This document shows, one piece after another, positions 8,624 through 18,216 of a DNA stretch of 64,000 nucleotides. The DNA lies in the NCBI RefSeq assembly GCF_043769475.1, contig NZ_CP171729.1, forward strand, positions 5,642,001 through 5,706,000, read 5' to 3'. A program made the position numbers and the translations under genes. The first letter of the stretch is position 1. Each line of letters opens with the position of its first letter. The notes under the pieces are model-generated. The model saw only the letters and a list, made by a program, of their open reading frames with translations. It was not told the DNA's origin and ran no database searches. The stretch comes from Allomesorhizobium sp043769475 (GTDB lineage: Bacteria; Pseudomonadota; Alphaproteobacteria; Rhizobiales; Rhizobiaceae).

Positions 8624-10774
8624 ATGAACGTTTTGGTATACGCAAACGTCAATCTCAATTTGATTGACGGCTCCACTATCTGGGTCCAGAGCCTATCAGA
8701 AATCCTCTCTGAGCATTTGAACTGTTCAGTCACGGTTTTAAGCCGCGATCCGCTCATCGGAACCGGAGTGGTGCCGGCTCTGCAGAAACTCACCAATGTC
8801 AGGATAGTCACTTACACCGAGTTCCCAGACATTTCGGCGCTGCATCCCAAACCCGGCGACCGGTATGGCATAGAAAAGATCGTCAAGCGCCTAGATGCGC
8901 AAGACGGGCTCGACCGAATCATCGTACGGGATTCCGAAGTCGCGCTCACCATCGCCCGAGTAGTCGCCCTTCGTGGGCGCCTTTGGACCTACATGCTGGA
9001 CACCCCGGCGCTGGACGCGCTCGCCGATCGCTCGGTCATCGGCGAGCTCGTCGACAAGACGGGCCATATTTTTGTTCAATCAGATGCGCAACGGGCATTG
9101 CTGGAAGCAGTTTTCCCGGCAGCTTGTAACAAGACCAGCCTGCTGCCGCCGATGATCAAGCCGGTCCAGGTGGACGTCTCCTGGTCGGAGGTCAGGGACG
9201 AGTCCGCGCCTGTTCGGTTCGTCTATTCAGGAAAGTATTCGAAGGACTGGAATGTCGAGGCCTTCTTCGACATCCCGGCGGTTTGCGCCGCAAACGACAT
9301 TCAGGCGACAGTCACCATGGCCGGCGACAAGGTGCATAACGAAAAGTCAGACACGGGCTTTCGCAATCGCATCCTCGAAAAGCTCAAGAACACGCCCGGC
9401 GTTCGCTGGCTTGGCGCGCTGGATCGCGAAGCCGCCATGGTCGCCTCGGTGGGACACGATCTCGGCCTGTGCTGGCGAACGGAGGCGCTGAATGATTCGC
9501 TAGAGATTTCGACCAAATTCCTCGAGTTTGCCAGCGTCGGCATACCTTCGGTGGTCAACCGCACGGCCGCCTACGAATACCTTCTCGGCGAGGATTATCC
9601 CTTTTTCGCCGAAGGAATGAAGGATGTGATCGCGGCGGCCCGCAGCGTGAAGACTGATCCAGGCCTTCATGCACGCATGCGACGCAGGTGCCTCGAACTT
9701 GCCCACGAATTCTCCTATGCGCAAATTGCGGAACGCTTGCGATATGCTTTGTTGATTAGTGAGCGGCGGACGCCAGCCGCCGTCGGCAACAAAAAGAAGG
9801 TTCTAGTCGCCACCCACGATCCCAAGTTCCTGGACCTGGCGTTGAGGCGGCTTCGCGAAACAGGAGCATACGATATCGAGCACGATCGCTGGCACACGAC
9901 CAACACGCACGATCCAGCCCGAAGCTCAGCATTGCTTACAGACGCGGATATCATTTTCTGCGAGTGGTGCACGGGACAGGCGGTCTGGTACAGCCGCCAT
10001 AAGCGCCTGGATCAGAAGCTGTTCGTGAGGCTGCATCGATTCGAGGCATTCCGGAATTTTCCACGCGAGGTGGCCGGCGGCGCATTGGACGGCGTCATCG
10101 TCGTCAGCGATTACTTCCGCAACATCTGCGTTAAGGATTTTGGCTGGCCAGCGGACAAAATTATCGTCCTGCCGCAGTATTGCGTTGCCGAACAGTTGCG
10201 CCGGCCGAAGCACCCGGGCGCAGAGCGCACGCTTGGGTTCGTCGGCATAAACGGCTTCCACCACAAGCGTTTCGACAGGGCGGTCGACATTCTTCGCCGG
10301 GTGCGCAGGCATGCGCCCGAATTTCGCTTGCGCATACGGTCGGCAATGCCTTGGGAGTTCACCTGGATATGGCAGGACAACCACGACGAACGCAGCAAAT
10401 TCGAGCGAACCTTCCACGAAATCCACGAGGATCCCGACCTGCGCGACGCGATCATATTCGATCGTCCCGGCGCGAACATGGCCGAATGGTATCGCAATGT
10501 CCGTTTCATCATATCAACTTCCGAGAGCGAGGGGTGTCATACGTCGGTCGCCGAAGGCATCTGCTCCGGCGCAGTGCCAATCGTTATCGACTGGCCAGGG
10601 GCAAAGTCGGTCTATGGCAGCGACTGCGTCTATAGCGACGTGAACGCAATGGCCGACGCGATTTTGACGCAATATGCAGCGAACGAAAGTTCCGTCGAAG
10701 AGCTTCAGCAGCGGGGTGCGCGCGAATTCGATATTGCGCGGACCGTATCGCAACTGGAACATTGGTTCGGCTAA
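8624..10774 (+). CDS. Tandem two-domain GT4-type glycosyltransferase
   Basis: A 716-residue protein made of two consecutive GT-B-like units. The first (about 1-380) starts MNVLVYANVNLNLIDGSTIW and ends with a C-terminal half containing FLEFASVGIPSVVNRTAAYE. The second (about 388-716) restarts with KKVLVATHDPKFLDLALRRL and ends with STSESEGCHTSVAEGICSGA, the acidic EGxxxxxxE-like nucleotide-sugar region of GT4 enzymes. It may add two sugars in sequence, or one unit may be structural. It is transcribed rightward, divergent from the methyltransferase gene. No membrane helix is seen. Confidence 0.8.
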   Translation: MNVLVYANVNLNLIDGSTIWVQSLSEILSEHLNCSVTVLSRDPLIGTGVVPALQKLTNVRIVTYTEFPDISALHPKPGDRYGIEKIVKRLDAQDGLDRIIVRDSEVALTIARVVALRGRLWTYMLDTPALDALADRSVIGELVDKTGHIFVQSDAQRALLEAVFPAACNKTSLLPPMIKPVQVDVSWSEVRDESAPVRFVYSGKYSKDWNVEAFFDIPAVCAANDIQATVTMAGDKVHNEKSDTGFRNRILEKLKNTPGVRWLGALDREAAMVASVGHDLGLCWRTEALNDSLEISTKFLEFASVGIPSVVNRTAAYEYLLGEDYPFFAEGMKDVIAAARSVKTDPGLHARMRRRCLELAHEFSYAQIAERLRYALLISERRTPAAVGNKKKVLVATHDPKFLDLALRRLRETGAYDIEHDRWHTTNTHDPARSSALLTDADIIFCEWCTGQAVWYSRHKRLDQKLFVRLHRFEAFRNFPREVAGGALDGVIVVSDYFRNICVKDFGWPADKIIVLPQYCVAEQLRRPKHPGAERTLGFVGINGFHHKRFDRAVDILRRVRRHAPEFRLRIRSAMPWEFTWIWQDNHDERSKFERTFHEIHEDPDLRDAIIFDRPGANMAEWYRNVRFIISTSESEGCHTSVAEGICSGAVPIVIDWPGAKSVYGSDCVYSDVNAMADAILTQYAANESSVEELQQRGAREFDIARTVSQLEHWFG

Positions 10775-11016
10775 GTGTTTGCCGCCAAAAATCGCGTACT
10801 GGCCTCAATTTTGCACCATGGCGACCTGCACCAGATCTTCTCGCACATACTCCTCTGGGGAGATCGGCTGAAAGCATAATACCTAATACAACGATTGATC
10901 GACTGTCGGGGCCGGGAAAGATTTGTCGGCACCGGCGATTCTGGTCACATAACAGTTGCAAAGATGGCGCAAGTCTCTCTCTGTTCGATCGATTGTTTGA
11001 ATTCGTCTAAGGTCAG
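10775..11016. other. Spacer without a recognised gene
   Basis: The gap between the tandem glycosyltransferase and wecB is just under 300 bases. No open frame of credible composition and no relic was recognised; a candidate wecB promoter lies at its right end. Confidence 0.4.
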
Positions 11017-11045
11017 TTGACAATCGGCGGCTGTGATCTCATAGG
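11017..11045 (+). promoter_or_regulatory. Candidate sigma70-type promoter of wecB
   Basis: A consensus TTGACA at 11017-11022 is followed after 17 bases by CATAGG, a poor -10 match. The distance to the wecB start (about 27 bases) is short but allows a ribosome site. Only the -35 box is convincing. Confidence 0.35.
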
Positions 11046-11071
11046 AAGCAACGCGCGGAAGAGGCTTTGAT

Positions 11072-12196
11072 TTGAAGGTTGCAACAGTTTTTGGAACTCG
11101 GCCCGAAGCCATAAAGATGGCTCCGGTCGTCACTGCGTTGCGCGCCCACAAAGGTTTTGAAACACTTGTCTGTGTGTCAGGGCAGCATCGCAGCATGCTC
11201 GACCAGGTGCTGACCATGTTCGATATTCATGCCGATGTAGACATGAACATTATAACGCCTGGACAAACTTTGACCGATATTACCGTCCGCGTGCTCAGGG
11301 GCATGGAAATGGTCATACGTGATCATAAGCCGGATCTGGTTCTTGTGCATGGAGATACGACCACGGCGATGGCTGCGGCGATGGCTGCGTTTTACCACCA
11401 GGTGCCCGTCGGCCATGTCGAAGCGGGATTGAGAACACGTGATGTCATGCGCCCTTGGCCAGAGGAAATGAACCGCTGCATGATCGACGTGGTGGGCAAG
11501 TGGCTATTCGCTCCGACCGAACTGTCGCGCCAGGCGCTGCTCGATGAGCAGATTGCGCCCGAACGGATCGTGGTCACCGGCAACACTGTGATCGACGCGC
11601 TGCTGATGGCGACCGACTTATTAAATAACAACCCCGCGCAGTTGCAGAGTTTTGCGGAGCAGTTCGCTTTTCTTGACCCAGCCAAGCGGCTGATCCTGGT
11701 CACCGGTCATCGCCGTGAAAGCTTCGGCGACGGTCTGCGGCAGATGTGCGACGGGCTGGCGGTGCTGGCGCGCCGCGGCGACGTGCAACTGGTCTATCCG
11801 GTTCATCTCAACCAGAACGTCCAGCAAGCGGTTCGTGAGGCTTTGTCCGGCTTGGACGATATCTTCCTGATAGAGCCGCTCGAATACATGCCATTCCTTT
11901 ATCTGATGAAGCGGGCCTATATCGTGATCACGGACTCCGGTGGTATTCAGGAGGAGGCTCCGGCTCTGGGTAAGCCGGTCCTGGTCACGCGTGACGTTAC
12001 CGAGCGTCCCGAAGCCGTGGCCGCCGGCACAGCAAAGCTGGTTGGCACCGATCCTCAGCGCATTGTTGCGGAGGCAACCGCGTTGCTCGATTCCGCCGAT
12101 CTCTACCGTCGCGTCAGCGCGATAAAGAACCCTTATGGCGACGGAAACGCCGCCAACAGAATTGTGGAGACTCTTGCCAGTGCCTATTCCGTTTGA
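11072..12196 (+). CDS. wecB: UDP-N-acetylglucosamine 2-epimerase (non-hydrolysing)
   Basis: Converts UDP-GlcNAc to UDP-ManNAc in the cytoplasm. The 374-residue protein has the family landmarks in order: GTRPEAIKMAPVV at the N-terminus, HGDTTTAMAAAMAAF, GHVEAGLRT, VTGHRRESFGDGL and the UDP-binding DSGGIQEEAPALGKPVLV. The start is a TTG with GGAAGAGG about 8 bases upstream. The gene overlaps the 5' end of wecC, so the product is handed straight to the dehydrogenase. The pair makes UDP-ManNAcA, a building block of acidic capsular and enterobacterial-common-antigen-like polysaccharides. Confidence 0.95.
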   Translation: MKVATVFGTRPEAIKMAPVVTALRAHKGFETLVCVSGQHRSMLDQVLTMFDIHADVDMNIITPGQTLTDITVRVLRGMEMVIRDHKPDLVLVHGDTTTAMAAAMAAFYHQVPVGHVEAGLRTRDVMRPWPEEMNRCMIDVVGKWLFAPTELSRQALLDEQIAPERIVVTGNTVIDALLMATDLLNNNPAQLQSFAEQFAFLDPAKRLILVTGHRRESFGDGLRQMCDGLAVLARRGDVQLVYPVHLNQNVQQAVREALSGLDDIFLIEPLEYMPFLYLMKRAYIVITDSGGIQEEAPALGKPVLVTRDVTERPEAVAAGTAKLVGTDPQRIVAEATALLDSADLYRRVSAIKNPYGDGNAANRIVETLASAYSV

Positions 12197-13424
12197 GACG
12201 GTTTCCGTAGTCGGTCTCGGCTATATTGGCCTGCCGACCGCAGCCACCCTCGCTAGCCGTGGCATCCAGGTCCTAGGCGTGGACGTCAGTCTGAAGGCCG
12301 TCAATGCGATAAACGAGGCACGCGCCCATTTCAGTGAGCCGGACCTGGATGGACTCGTTCAGTCCGCCGTCGCTAGCGGCCGGCTCAGGGCTTATACCGA
12401 ACCGCAGCCTGCCGATGCGTTCATCATCGCGGTGCCGACTCCGATCCAGCACGACAAGTCGCCCGATATGACCTATGTCGAAAATGCGACGCGAGCGGTG
12501 GCCAAGGTACTAAAGGAAGGCGACTTGGTCATATTGGAATCCACGAGCCCTGTAGGCACCACCGAGTGGATGGCGGGGCTGATCCGCGAGGAAAGGCCGG
12601 ACTTGGTGGCGGCCGGCGGCGGCGTCCACGATCTGAAAATCTCGATGGCGTACTGCCCCGAGCGCATCCTGCCCGGGCGTATGGTCTTCGAACTCGTCGA
12701 GAACGACCGCATCGTGGGAGGCGTGACGCCTGGCTGCGCGGCGAGGGCCAAAGCCCTCTACGCCAGTTTTGTGCGCGGCAATATATTCGAGACCTCGTCT
12801 GGAGTAGCGGAGTTGGTCAAGCTGATCGAAAACGCCTATCGCGACGTCAACATTGCCTTCGCCAATGAAGTAGCAAACGTTTGCCAGCGGATGGGACTCG
12901 ATGCGTGGGAGGCAATTTCGCTCGCCAACAAACATCCGCGGGTGACCATCCTGAACCCTGGGCCTGGCGTAGGCGGTCACTGCATCGCCGTCGATCCATG
13001 GTTCCTCATTGACCAGCATCCCAAACATACGCCGCTGATGAAAGCCGCGCGTGAAGTCAACGACGGGCGCCCGCATACGGTCATTGCGAGGGTTGCGGAG
13101 GTCGCAACCAAAATCGGCTCAAGGAAGGTCTGCTGTCTCGGTCTCGCGTACAAGCCCGACGTGGACGATCTTCGCGAGAGTCCGGCTATGGAAATAGCGG
13201 TTCATCTCGCTAAGCATGGCTACGACGTCCGCGTTTGCGAACCTCACGTGGAAGACATGCCTTCGGCGCTGGAAACAGTTGGCGCCAGCCTTCAGGATTT
13301 TGGACCGGCGATAGCTGACAGCGATATCGTCGTGCTTCTCGTCGGTCACACGGCGTTTAAGGATATTGACCCGGCCAGCCTCGAAGGAAAGACGGTCATC
13401 GACTGCGTCGGTCTATGGCGGTGA
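12180..13424 (+). CDS. wecC: UDP-N-acetyl-D-mannosamine dehydrogenase
   Basis: Oxidises UDP-ManNAc to UDP-ManNAcA with two NAD+. The N-terminal Rossmann motif is VVGLGYIGLPTA, and the catalytic Cys lies in GPGVGGHCIAVDPWF; the C-terminal UDP-binding domain includes GLAYKPDVDDLRESPA. The frame opens at 12135, inside wecB. GTG 12180 (414 residues, start MPIPFETVSVVG) follows a GTGGAG site; TTG 12174 is equally possible. It overlaps the end of wecB, so the two are translationally coupled. WecC rather than TviB-type because the best-fitting signature and the wecB partner agree. Confidence 0.92.
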   Translation: MPIPFETVSVVGLGYIGLPTAATLASRGIQVLGVDVSLKAVNAINEARAHFSEPDLDGLVQSAVASGRLRAYTEPQPADAFIIAVPTPIQHDKSPDMTYVENATRAVAKVLKEGDLVILESTSPVGTTEWMAGLIREERPDLVAAGGGVHDLKISMAYCPERILPGRMVFELVENDRIVGGVTPGCAARAKALYASFVRGNIFETSSGVAELVKLIENAYRDVNIAFANEVANVCQRMGLDAWEAISLANKHPRVTILNPGPGVGGHCIAVDPWFLIDQHPKHTPLMKAAREVNDGRPHTVIARVAEVATKIGSRKVCCLGLAYKPDVDDLRESPAMEIAVHLAKHGYDVRVCEPHVEDMPSALETVGASLQDFGPAIADSDIVVLLVGHTAFKDIDPASLEGKTVIDCVGLWR

Positions 13425-13495
13425 TCTAGACGCGCCGGTTGCCTCAGCAACTCGGCGCATCCGCCCACTCCGTCCGGGGCGGGCGAAATTGCGCG

Positions 13496-13522
13496 GGAAA
13501 CCAGGCTCATCGCCTGGTTTCC
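13496..13522. terminator. Hairpin between convergent wecC and RTX relic gene
   Basis: A perfect 10-base-pair stem (GGAAACCAGG with CCTGGTTTCC) closed by a 7-base loop lies 72 bases after wecC and just before the end of the leftward RTX gene. Neither side has a strong T tract, so termination efficiency is uncertain. Confidence 0.55.
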
Positions 13523-13526
13523 ACAC

Positions 13527-14832
13527 TCAAACAAAAATAAAGTCGTCCGCTGCGATAGCCGCCCCATTGGCAATGAAGGCGAGTTGGATCGCGGCTCCGG
13601 CGCCCGAGCCGTCGGCGTCCCAATATATCCTGTCGGTAGTTTGGTTGTAGAACAACGTCTCGTTGGCCGTAGTCGCTCTCGTGCCGATCTCAAACATCAC
13701 TCCGGCCACCGCTAGCGAACCGGTGCCGACACCGGGACCGAAACCGGCGTTGTCCATCTGAATGATGTCATTGCCCAGACTCATATCCGCGATTCGATCG
13801 CCGGCCTCGGCGATGTTGTTGAAGACGAAAGTGTCGTTGCCGCCATAGCCCCAGAGTTGGTCAACGCCGCCGCGCCCGTTGACGATGTTGGCTCCCGCAT
13901 TGCCGTAGACGTTGTTCACGTGCTCGGATCCAGACAGGTTGACAGCAACCACGGCAGCGGCATCCGCCGCCCTCAGCGCTTCCACTTCCGACGTCAGCGA
14001 CAAGGCGAAACTTGCGGTGGTGTAGACTGTATCCGCGCCCTGGCCTCGCGCCTCGGCGACGACATCCCTGGCATCGTCCACGTAGTGGCGGTCATCGCCC
14101 AGCCCACCCGTCGACGTGTCGGCGCCAATGCCTCCCTTGAGCCGGTAGTGGCCGTTCCCGCCCGAAAGCGTGTCGCCCCCAGCCTCTCCATAGAGCAGGT
14201 CGTCGCCGATGCAAAGATCTGGTCGTTGTCGGCGCCGCCGTACAGCTTATCGATGCCGCCGTCGCCGTGAAGCTGGTCAACTCCCCCTGGCCGAAATGCG
14301 TGTCGTCGCCGCCGCGCCCTGCCAGAACGTTCACCCCGGCGTTGCCGTAGATCAAGTTGACCATATCGGAGCCGGTCAGATCGATCGCCGTAGTGGCGCC
14401 GGCATTGATGGTATCCAGCCGCTCGACCTCGGCTGTGGCCGTCAGGGCGAAACTGGCTCTGGCGTACACGATGTCCGTACCCCCGCCGGCGGCTTCCACA
14501 ACCACATCGGCGCGCCCATCTACATAGTAAGTATCGTTTCCGAGTTCTCCCGAAAGCGTGTCGCCGGAGCGGCCGCCCTCAAGCCGGTCGTTGCCATTCC
14601 CGCCATAAAGACTGTCGACGCCTTCGGCGCCATTCAGAAAGTCGTTGTCCTCACCGCCATAGATTCGGTCGTCGCCCGCTTGCCCGTAAAGGTTGTCGAC
14701 GCCTTCGGCGCCATTCAGCGTATCGTTGCCTCCGCCGCCGAAGATCAAGTCGTTGCCACCGCGGCCGAAAAGAGTGTTTACCCCTTCATTGCCGTGGATC
14801 GATTGCGAAAAACGATTGCCAACCAGCGTCAT
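13527..14832 (-). pseudogene. RTX calcium-binding protein, disrupted by two frameshifts
   Basis: Reading leftward from ATG 14832, the frame encodes many GGxGxD repeats (for example FGGGGNDTLNGAEG) and is then lost at a run of five C bases at 14283-14287, where one extra base would restore it. The second frame (VDQLHGDGGIDKLYGGADND) is lost again near 14210-14213, also by one missing base. The third frame runs to 13527 with more repeats and ends in DDFIFV, a type I secretion tail. Restored, the protein would have about 435 residues. Either a recent pseudogene or two base-call errors; coding quality is high on both sides of each break. Confidence 0.8.
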
Positions 14833-14916
14833 CGTGGATGTACCGGTAGCCGCGCATGAGCGACTACAATCCGGTCAAGGTGCTGCGCATCGACCGATGT
14901 GGCTGCAGCCGATCTT

Positions 14917-15726
14917 TTACCAGTTGGCAGCCTTTCCGGTCCACAGGCCGAAAGCCGCACATCCCAGTCCATCGACCGATCGCATGGGATCGACCAGATC
15001 GGGCCTTGCCACCTGCACCGTTGCGCACAGTGGCCAGTTGAAAAGTATCTTGTAGTCGGTGGCATTTGCACGCACGACGACGGCCGAGCCAGGCGGGAGG
15101 CTCTCCGGCATCTGGCTTGCCAGCTTGTCATTGATGTCCTTGAGCGGAACGAACTTTTTGCCTGCGATCTTCGTCAGGCGCGAGGCCCTCGTCTTCTGCC
15201 ATCGAACGATTTCGGCCTTGACGTTGCTCAGAAAATCAGCCGCCGGTACGATTTGCGCTATATTTTTTTGGTATAGTTCTTCAATTTTGATAAGTTCTTT
15301 GCTCGGCTCCTTGGTGGCACTGGCAAAAGACACGTAGCTGACGTAGGACAACACAACGACGGCCGCCAAGACGCCGCCGCCGATGAATCCGGGACTCAAT
15401 CTGCCGCCCTTGTCCGGCATTGACCTCGGCGCTGACTCCTCAGCGGCCTTTACCCCGCCGAACTCCGCATTCTTCGGTTCGGGCACAGGCTTCGTCACGC
15501 CGGCCGTCGCGGCTTTGTCATCGTCGATCACCTCCTCCAGCGCTGCGCGAAAGGCGGTCGCAGTTTCAGGAGGGATGGCATGGGCGCTATTGGCCAGCAG
15601 CGCTTCGTTGGCCGAGCGCAGCTTTTTATAAACGGCCTCGCGCGCAATAAGGTCTCCGGCCGCCAGTGAACCGGTCGCGTTGCGGATGATCGTTCGATAT
15701 TTTTGTTTTTGGGCAGAGATCGCCAA
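14917..15726 (-). CDS. Unknown single-pass membrane protein
   Basis: A protein of about 269 residues with no recognised family. The N-terminal third is charged and helical (SAQKQKYRTIIRNATGSL, KKLRSANEALLA). One clear membrane helix follows at about residues 115-133 (GGGVLAAVVVLSYVSYVSFA), then a helical, probably periplasmic region and a short beta-rich end. TTG 15726 with GGAG 8 bases upstream is my preferred start; the frame opens at 15786. It follows the ABC exporter ATPase gene in the same direction and may be an accessory of polysaccharide export. Function unknown. Confidence 0.55.
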   Translation of the reverse strand: MAISAQKQKYRTIIRNATGSLAAGDLIAREAVYKKLRSANEALLANSAHAIPPETATAFRAALEEVIDDDKAATAGVTKPVPEPKNAEFGGVKAAEESAPRSMPDKGGRLSPGFIGGGVLAAVVVLSYVSYVSFASATKEPSKELIKIEELYQKNIAQIVPAADFLSNVKAEIVRWQKTRASRLTKIAGKKFVPLKDINDKLASQMPESLPPGSAVVVRANATDYKILFNWPLCATVQVARPDLVDPMRSVDGLGCAAFGLWTGKAANW

Positions 15727-15804
15727 GGTTGAGGCTCCATGAAACCGGTAAGTCGCAAACAGATGCCGGATTGTCCACCGTTGCACCTTTGGGGCAGAGT
15801 ACGA

Positions 15805-18216
15805 CTACCCCCCCCGCTCCATGAGATGCAGCACGTCACCCAACGCAACCGGGATAAATGATGATGTGAGAAGATGCTCGTCACCATAGAAGGTTCGGAT
15901 ATAGGATTCCAGCAGGCGCAGAAAGACGCGCGCGGTCTTCGTGTTCGCAACGACGAACGGGAAAATCGGCTGCGAACGCCACGGAAGCCGCACGCCGTGA
16001 CCTGGTTCGAGCGACCCGATATCGTTTTTGCCCAGATTGGCGGCTAAGGCTGCAGGGTCAGCCTCCGTGCTGCCAGTCATCTCTGCGATGACCAAGGGCG
16101 CGTTCAGCCATGCCTGGATCTCGCGCGCCCGTAGAAATGCAGCGACCTGAGCATAACGACGAATGTATCCGCCTCGATGACTCTCCGCGGAAAAGCCAAG
16201 CCGGCGATTGGTGGCGGCGCCGAGAGCGCTCTGCAGTTTACTGCATTCGCCTGTCCAATTGACGACGTGAAAATGAACGTCACAGCGGGCGGCGATCCGG
16301 TCGAGTCTTTCCAGTACCTTCGATGCGTGGGCGAGGAATGACGAGGCATCGCCCGCCAGTAAGAGACACGGCCGGTCCGACCGGGTCGGCGGCGGCTCCA
16401 TCCATTCAATTTCCTGCGGGAGAAGTTCCTCGCTTTCAGCCAAGGGGATGGCAGTTTCGCCCCACTCAACGAGTCGCTGGTAATCCTGAATGCAGTAAGC
16501 GCCCTGCAGGCGCTGTGGCAGCGGTGCGTCGAAAGCCTCGACATTGGCGGCCTCCCGGAAGCGCGCACAGGCCGTGGCGCGCTCGTCGCGCTGCATCGCC
16601 AGCAGGCCTTCGCCTAGTAGCGCTGCGGAGAATGCGCCGAGCCTGGAACTGAGGTCTGCCACAGTTCCTTGCAGGTCTGCCAGATAACCGTGGTTACCTG
16701 TGATAGCGTGCTGCCGAAGGCATTCCCAGATATAGGCGATGGCGATGCGATCGGTTAAGCCAGCCTTGGGCAGTGCCGGCCCGTCCAGCAACGTTTTCAG
16801 CATGGCCAAGGTCGCAGCCGATGCCGAGGAAGGCAGGCTCATCAGCGCTTGCTCGATGCGCTGGAGGTCGGAGGCGCCGATATCGCCGGCCGGCCAGGCG
16901 AGCATTTCATGCAATCTCTTGCCGACTTCATTCCAATCGCGTCGCGCAAGGGCGGCGATGGCTGCATCGATGTCAGCCCCCCTTCCTCGCGGCACTCCTG
17001 TCATGCTGGCCGCCTCCGATGCCACCTCGCTGAGTTCGAACCTGGTGAATGCCTGAGAGGCGTCAGCGAATGGCTTGAGTTCGACAGAGAGTGCATGAAC
17101 GCCGTCCGGAACGGCAAAGGAGAAGCGTGTCTGGCGCACTGCGTTGGGTCGATGGCCTCCCGCGATATAGCTGAAGTTGGCATCGTTGGTGCCCGGCATG
17201 AAGCCTTTATGGTTTTCCTTGAGCGGGCGTCCGAGCTCATCGAATAACTGGAAGGAGGCGATCGAGGCGCGGGCGGCGATATGGTGCTTTAACGAATCCC
17301 CCTGAACCTTCTTCGAGGTGACGAAGAGCTCAAACGCCTGACCTGGCCGAACCTTCTTCTCGACAGGCGGTGGAGGAGGGGGCAACGGCTCCGCGCCCGC
17401 CGTTTTGCCAGGCAGTTCGACCGGTGCGGCTGTCGTCATTGCCTGTGAGACGATCTTGCGTTGCACCGAGAGCTGGTATTTCGAAATGGCTTCTTCGATC
17501 TCCCCGACGAACTGCATCTTGCCGCGATTGAGCACGAGACCGCGGCTGCAGAAGTTACGCAGAAGGCCCACAGAGTGCGATGCCAGCACCACAATGCCGG
17601 AATTATGCATGCGCTCCATCAGGCGATTGCGTGCCCGTTGCGAAAAAGCAGCGTCGCCGACGCCTATGACCTCGTCGATCAGCAGGATGTCTGAAGGTAT
17701 CGAGGTGGCGAAAGCAAAGCCGAGCCGGGCTCGCATGCCAGCCGAATAGGTCTTGACCGGCAGCCCGAGAAAGCCACCCAACTCGGTGAACTCGGCAATG
17801 TCTTCACGGATTTCGGCCGCATAGGAGCGGGGCAGATCGTGAAGCGCGGCCAGCCTTTCGAGATTGTCGAAGCCCGAAAGATTGATGTCCATTCCAACAG
17901 CCGTGTTAAACAGCGTGATAACGCGGCCTGTCGTTTCGACCGACCCTTTCGCGACCGGCAGCAGCCCGCCCATGGCCTTCAGAAGCGTGGACTTGCCCGA
18001 ACCGTTGCCCCCGAGCAGCGCCAGGCGCTCGCCGTCTTTAATCTCGATGGTGACCTCGTCGAGGGCTCGCACAAACCGCTGGCCACGGAATTCCGTGATC
18101 CGTCCCCCGACGGATGCGAAGTCAACTTTCGCATCGTCTTGTCCCTGATGTCGCTGCGGCAAAGGATAATCCATGCATACCGCTCGCATGGAAATACCGG
18201 GAGGGCTACTGCTCAT
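15805..18216 (-). CDS. wzt: Polysaccharide-export ABC ATPase with large C-terminal extension
   Basis: Energises export of a complete polysaccharide across the inner membrane. Residues 1-250 are a Wzt/KpsT-type ATPase: Walker A LGGNGSGKST at about 68-77, signature YSAGMRARLGFA, Walker B LLIDEVIGVGD, and the H-loop VLASHSVG. A proline-rich linker leads to a beta-rich section (about 270-400) like the glycan-recognising Wzt C-domain. Then comes a long helical, TPR-like part (about 405-590) and a final alpha/beta part (about 600-803) that resembles a glycosyltransferase fold. ATG 18216 overlaps the permease stop as ATGA. At 803 residues it is almost twice the usual Wzt length. Confidence 0.85.
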   Translation of the reverse strand: MSSSPPGISMRAVCMDYPLPQRHQGQDDAKVDFASVGGRITEFRGQRFVRALDEVTIEIKDGERLALLGGNGSGKSTLLKAMGGLLPVAKGSVETTGRVITLFNTAVGMDINLSGFDNLERLAALHDLPRSYAAEIREDIAEFTELGGFLGLPVKTYSAGMRARLGFAFATSIPSDILLIDEVIGVGDAAFSQRARNRLMERMHNSGIVVLASHSVGLLRNFCSRGLVLNRGKMQFVGEIEEAISKYQLSVQRKIVSQAMTTAAPVELPGKTAGAEPLPPPPPPVEKKVRPGQAFELFVTSKKVQGDSLKHHIAARASIASFQLFDELGRPLKENHKGFMPGTNDANFSYIAGGHRPNAVRQTRFSFAVPDGVHALSVELKPFADASQAFTRFELSEVASEAASMTGVPRGRGADIDAAIAALARRDWNEVGKRLHEMLAWPAGDIGASDLQRIEQALMSLPSSASAATLAMLKTLLDGPALPKAGLTDRIAIAYIWECLRQHAITGNHGYLADLQGTVADLSSRLGAFSAALLGEGLLAMQRDERATACARFREAANVEAFDAPLPQRLQGAYCIQDYQRLVEWGETAIPLAESEELLPQEIEWMEPPPTRSDRPCLLLAGDASSFLAHASKVLERLDRIAARCDVHFHVVNWTGECSKLQSALGAATNRRLGFSAESHRGGYIRRYAQVAAFLRAREIQAWLNAPLVIAEMTGSTEADPAALAANLGKNDIGSLEPGHGVRLPWRSQPIFPFVVANTKTARVFLRLLESYIRTFYGDEHLLTSSFIPVALGDVLHLMERGG

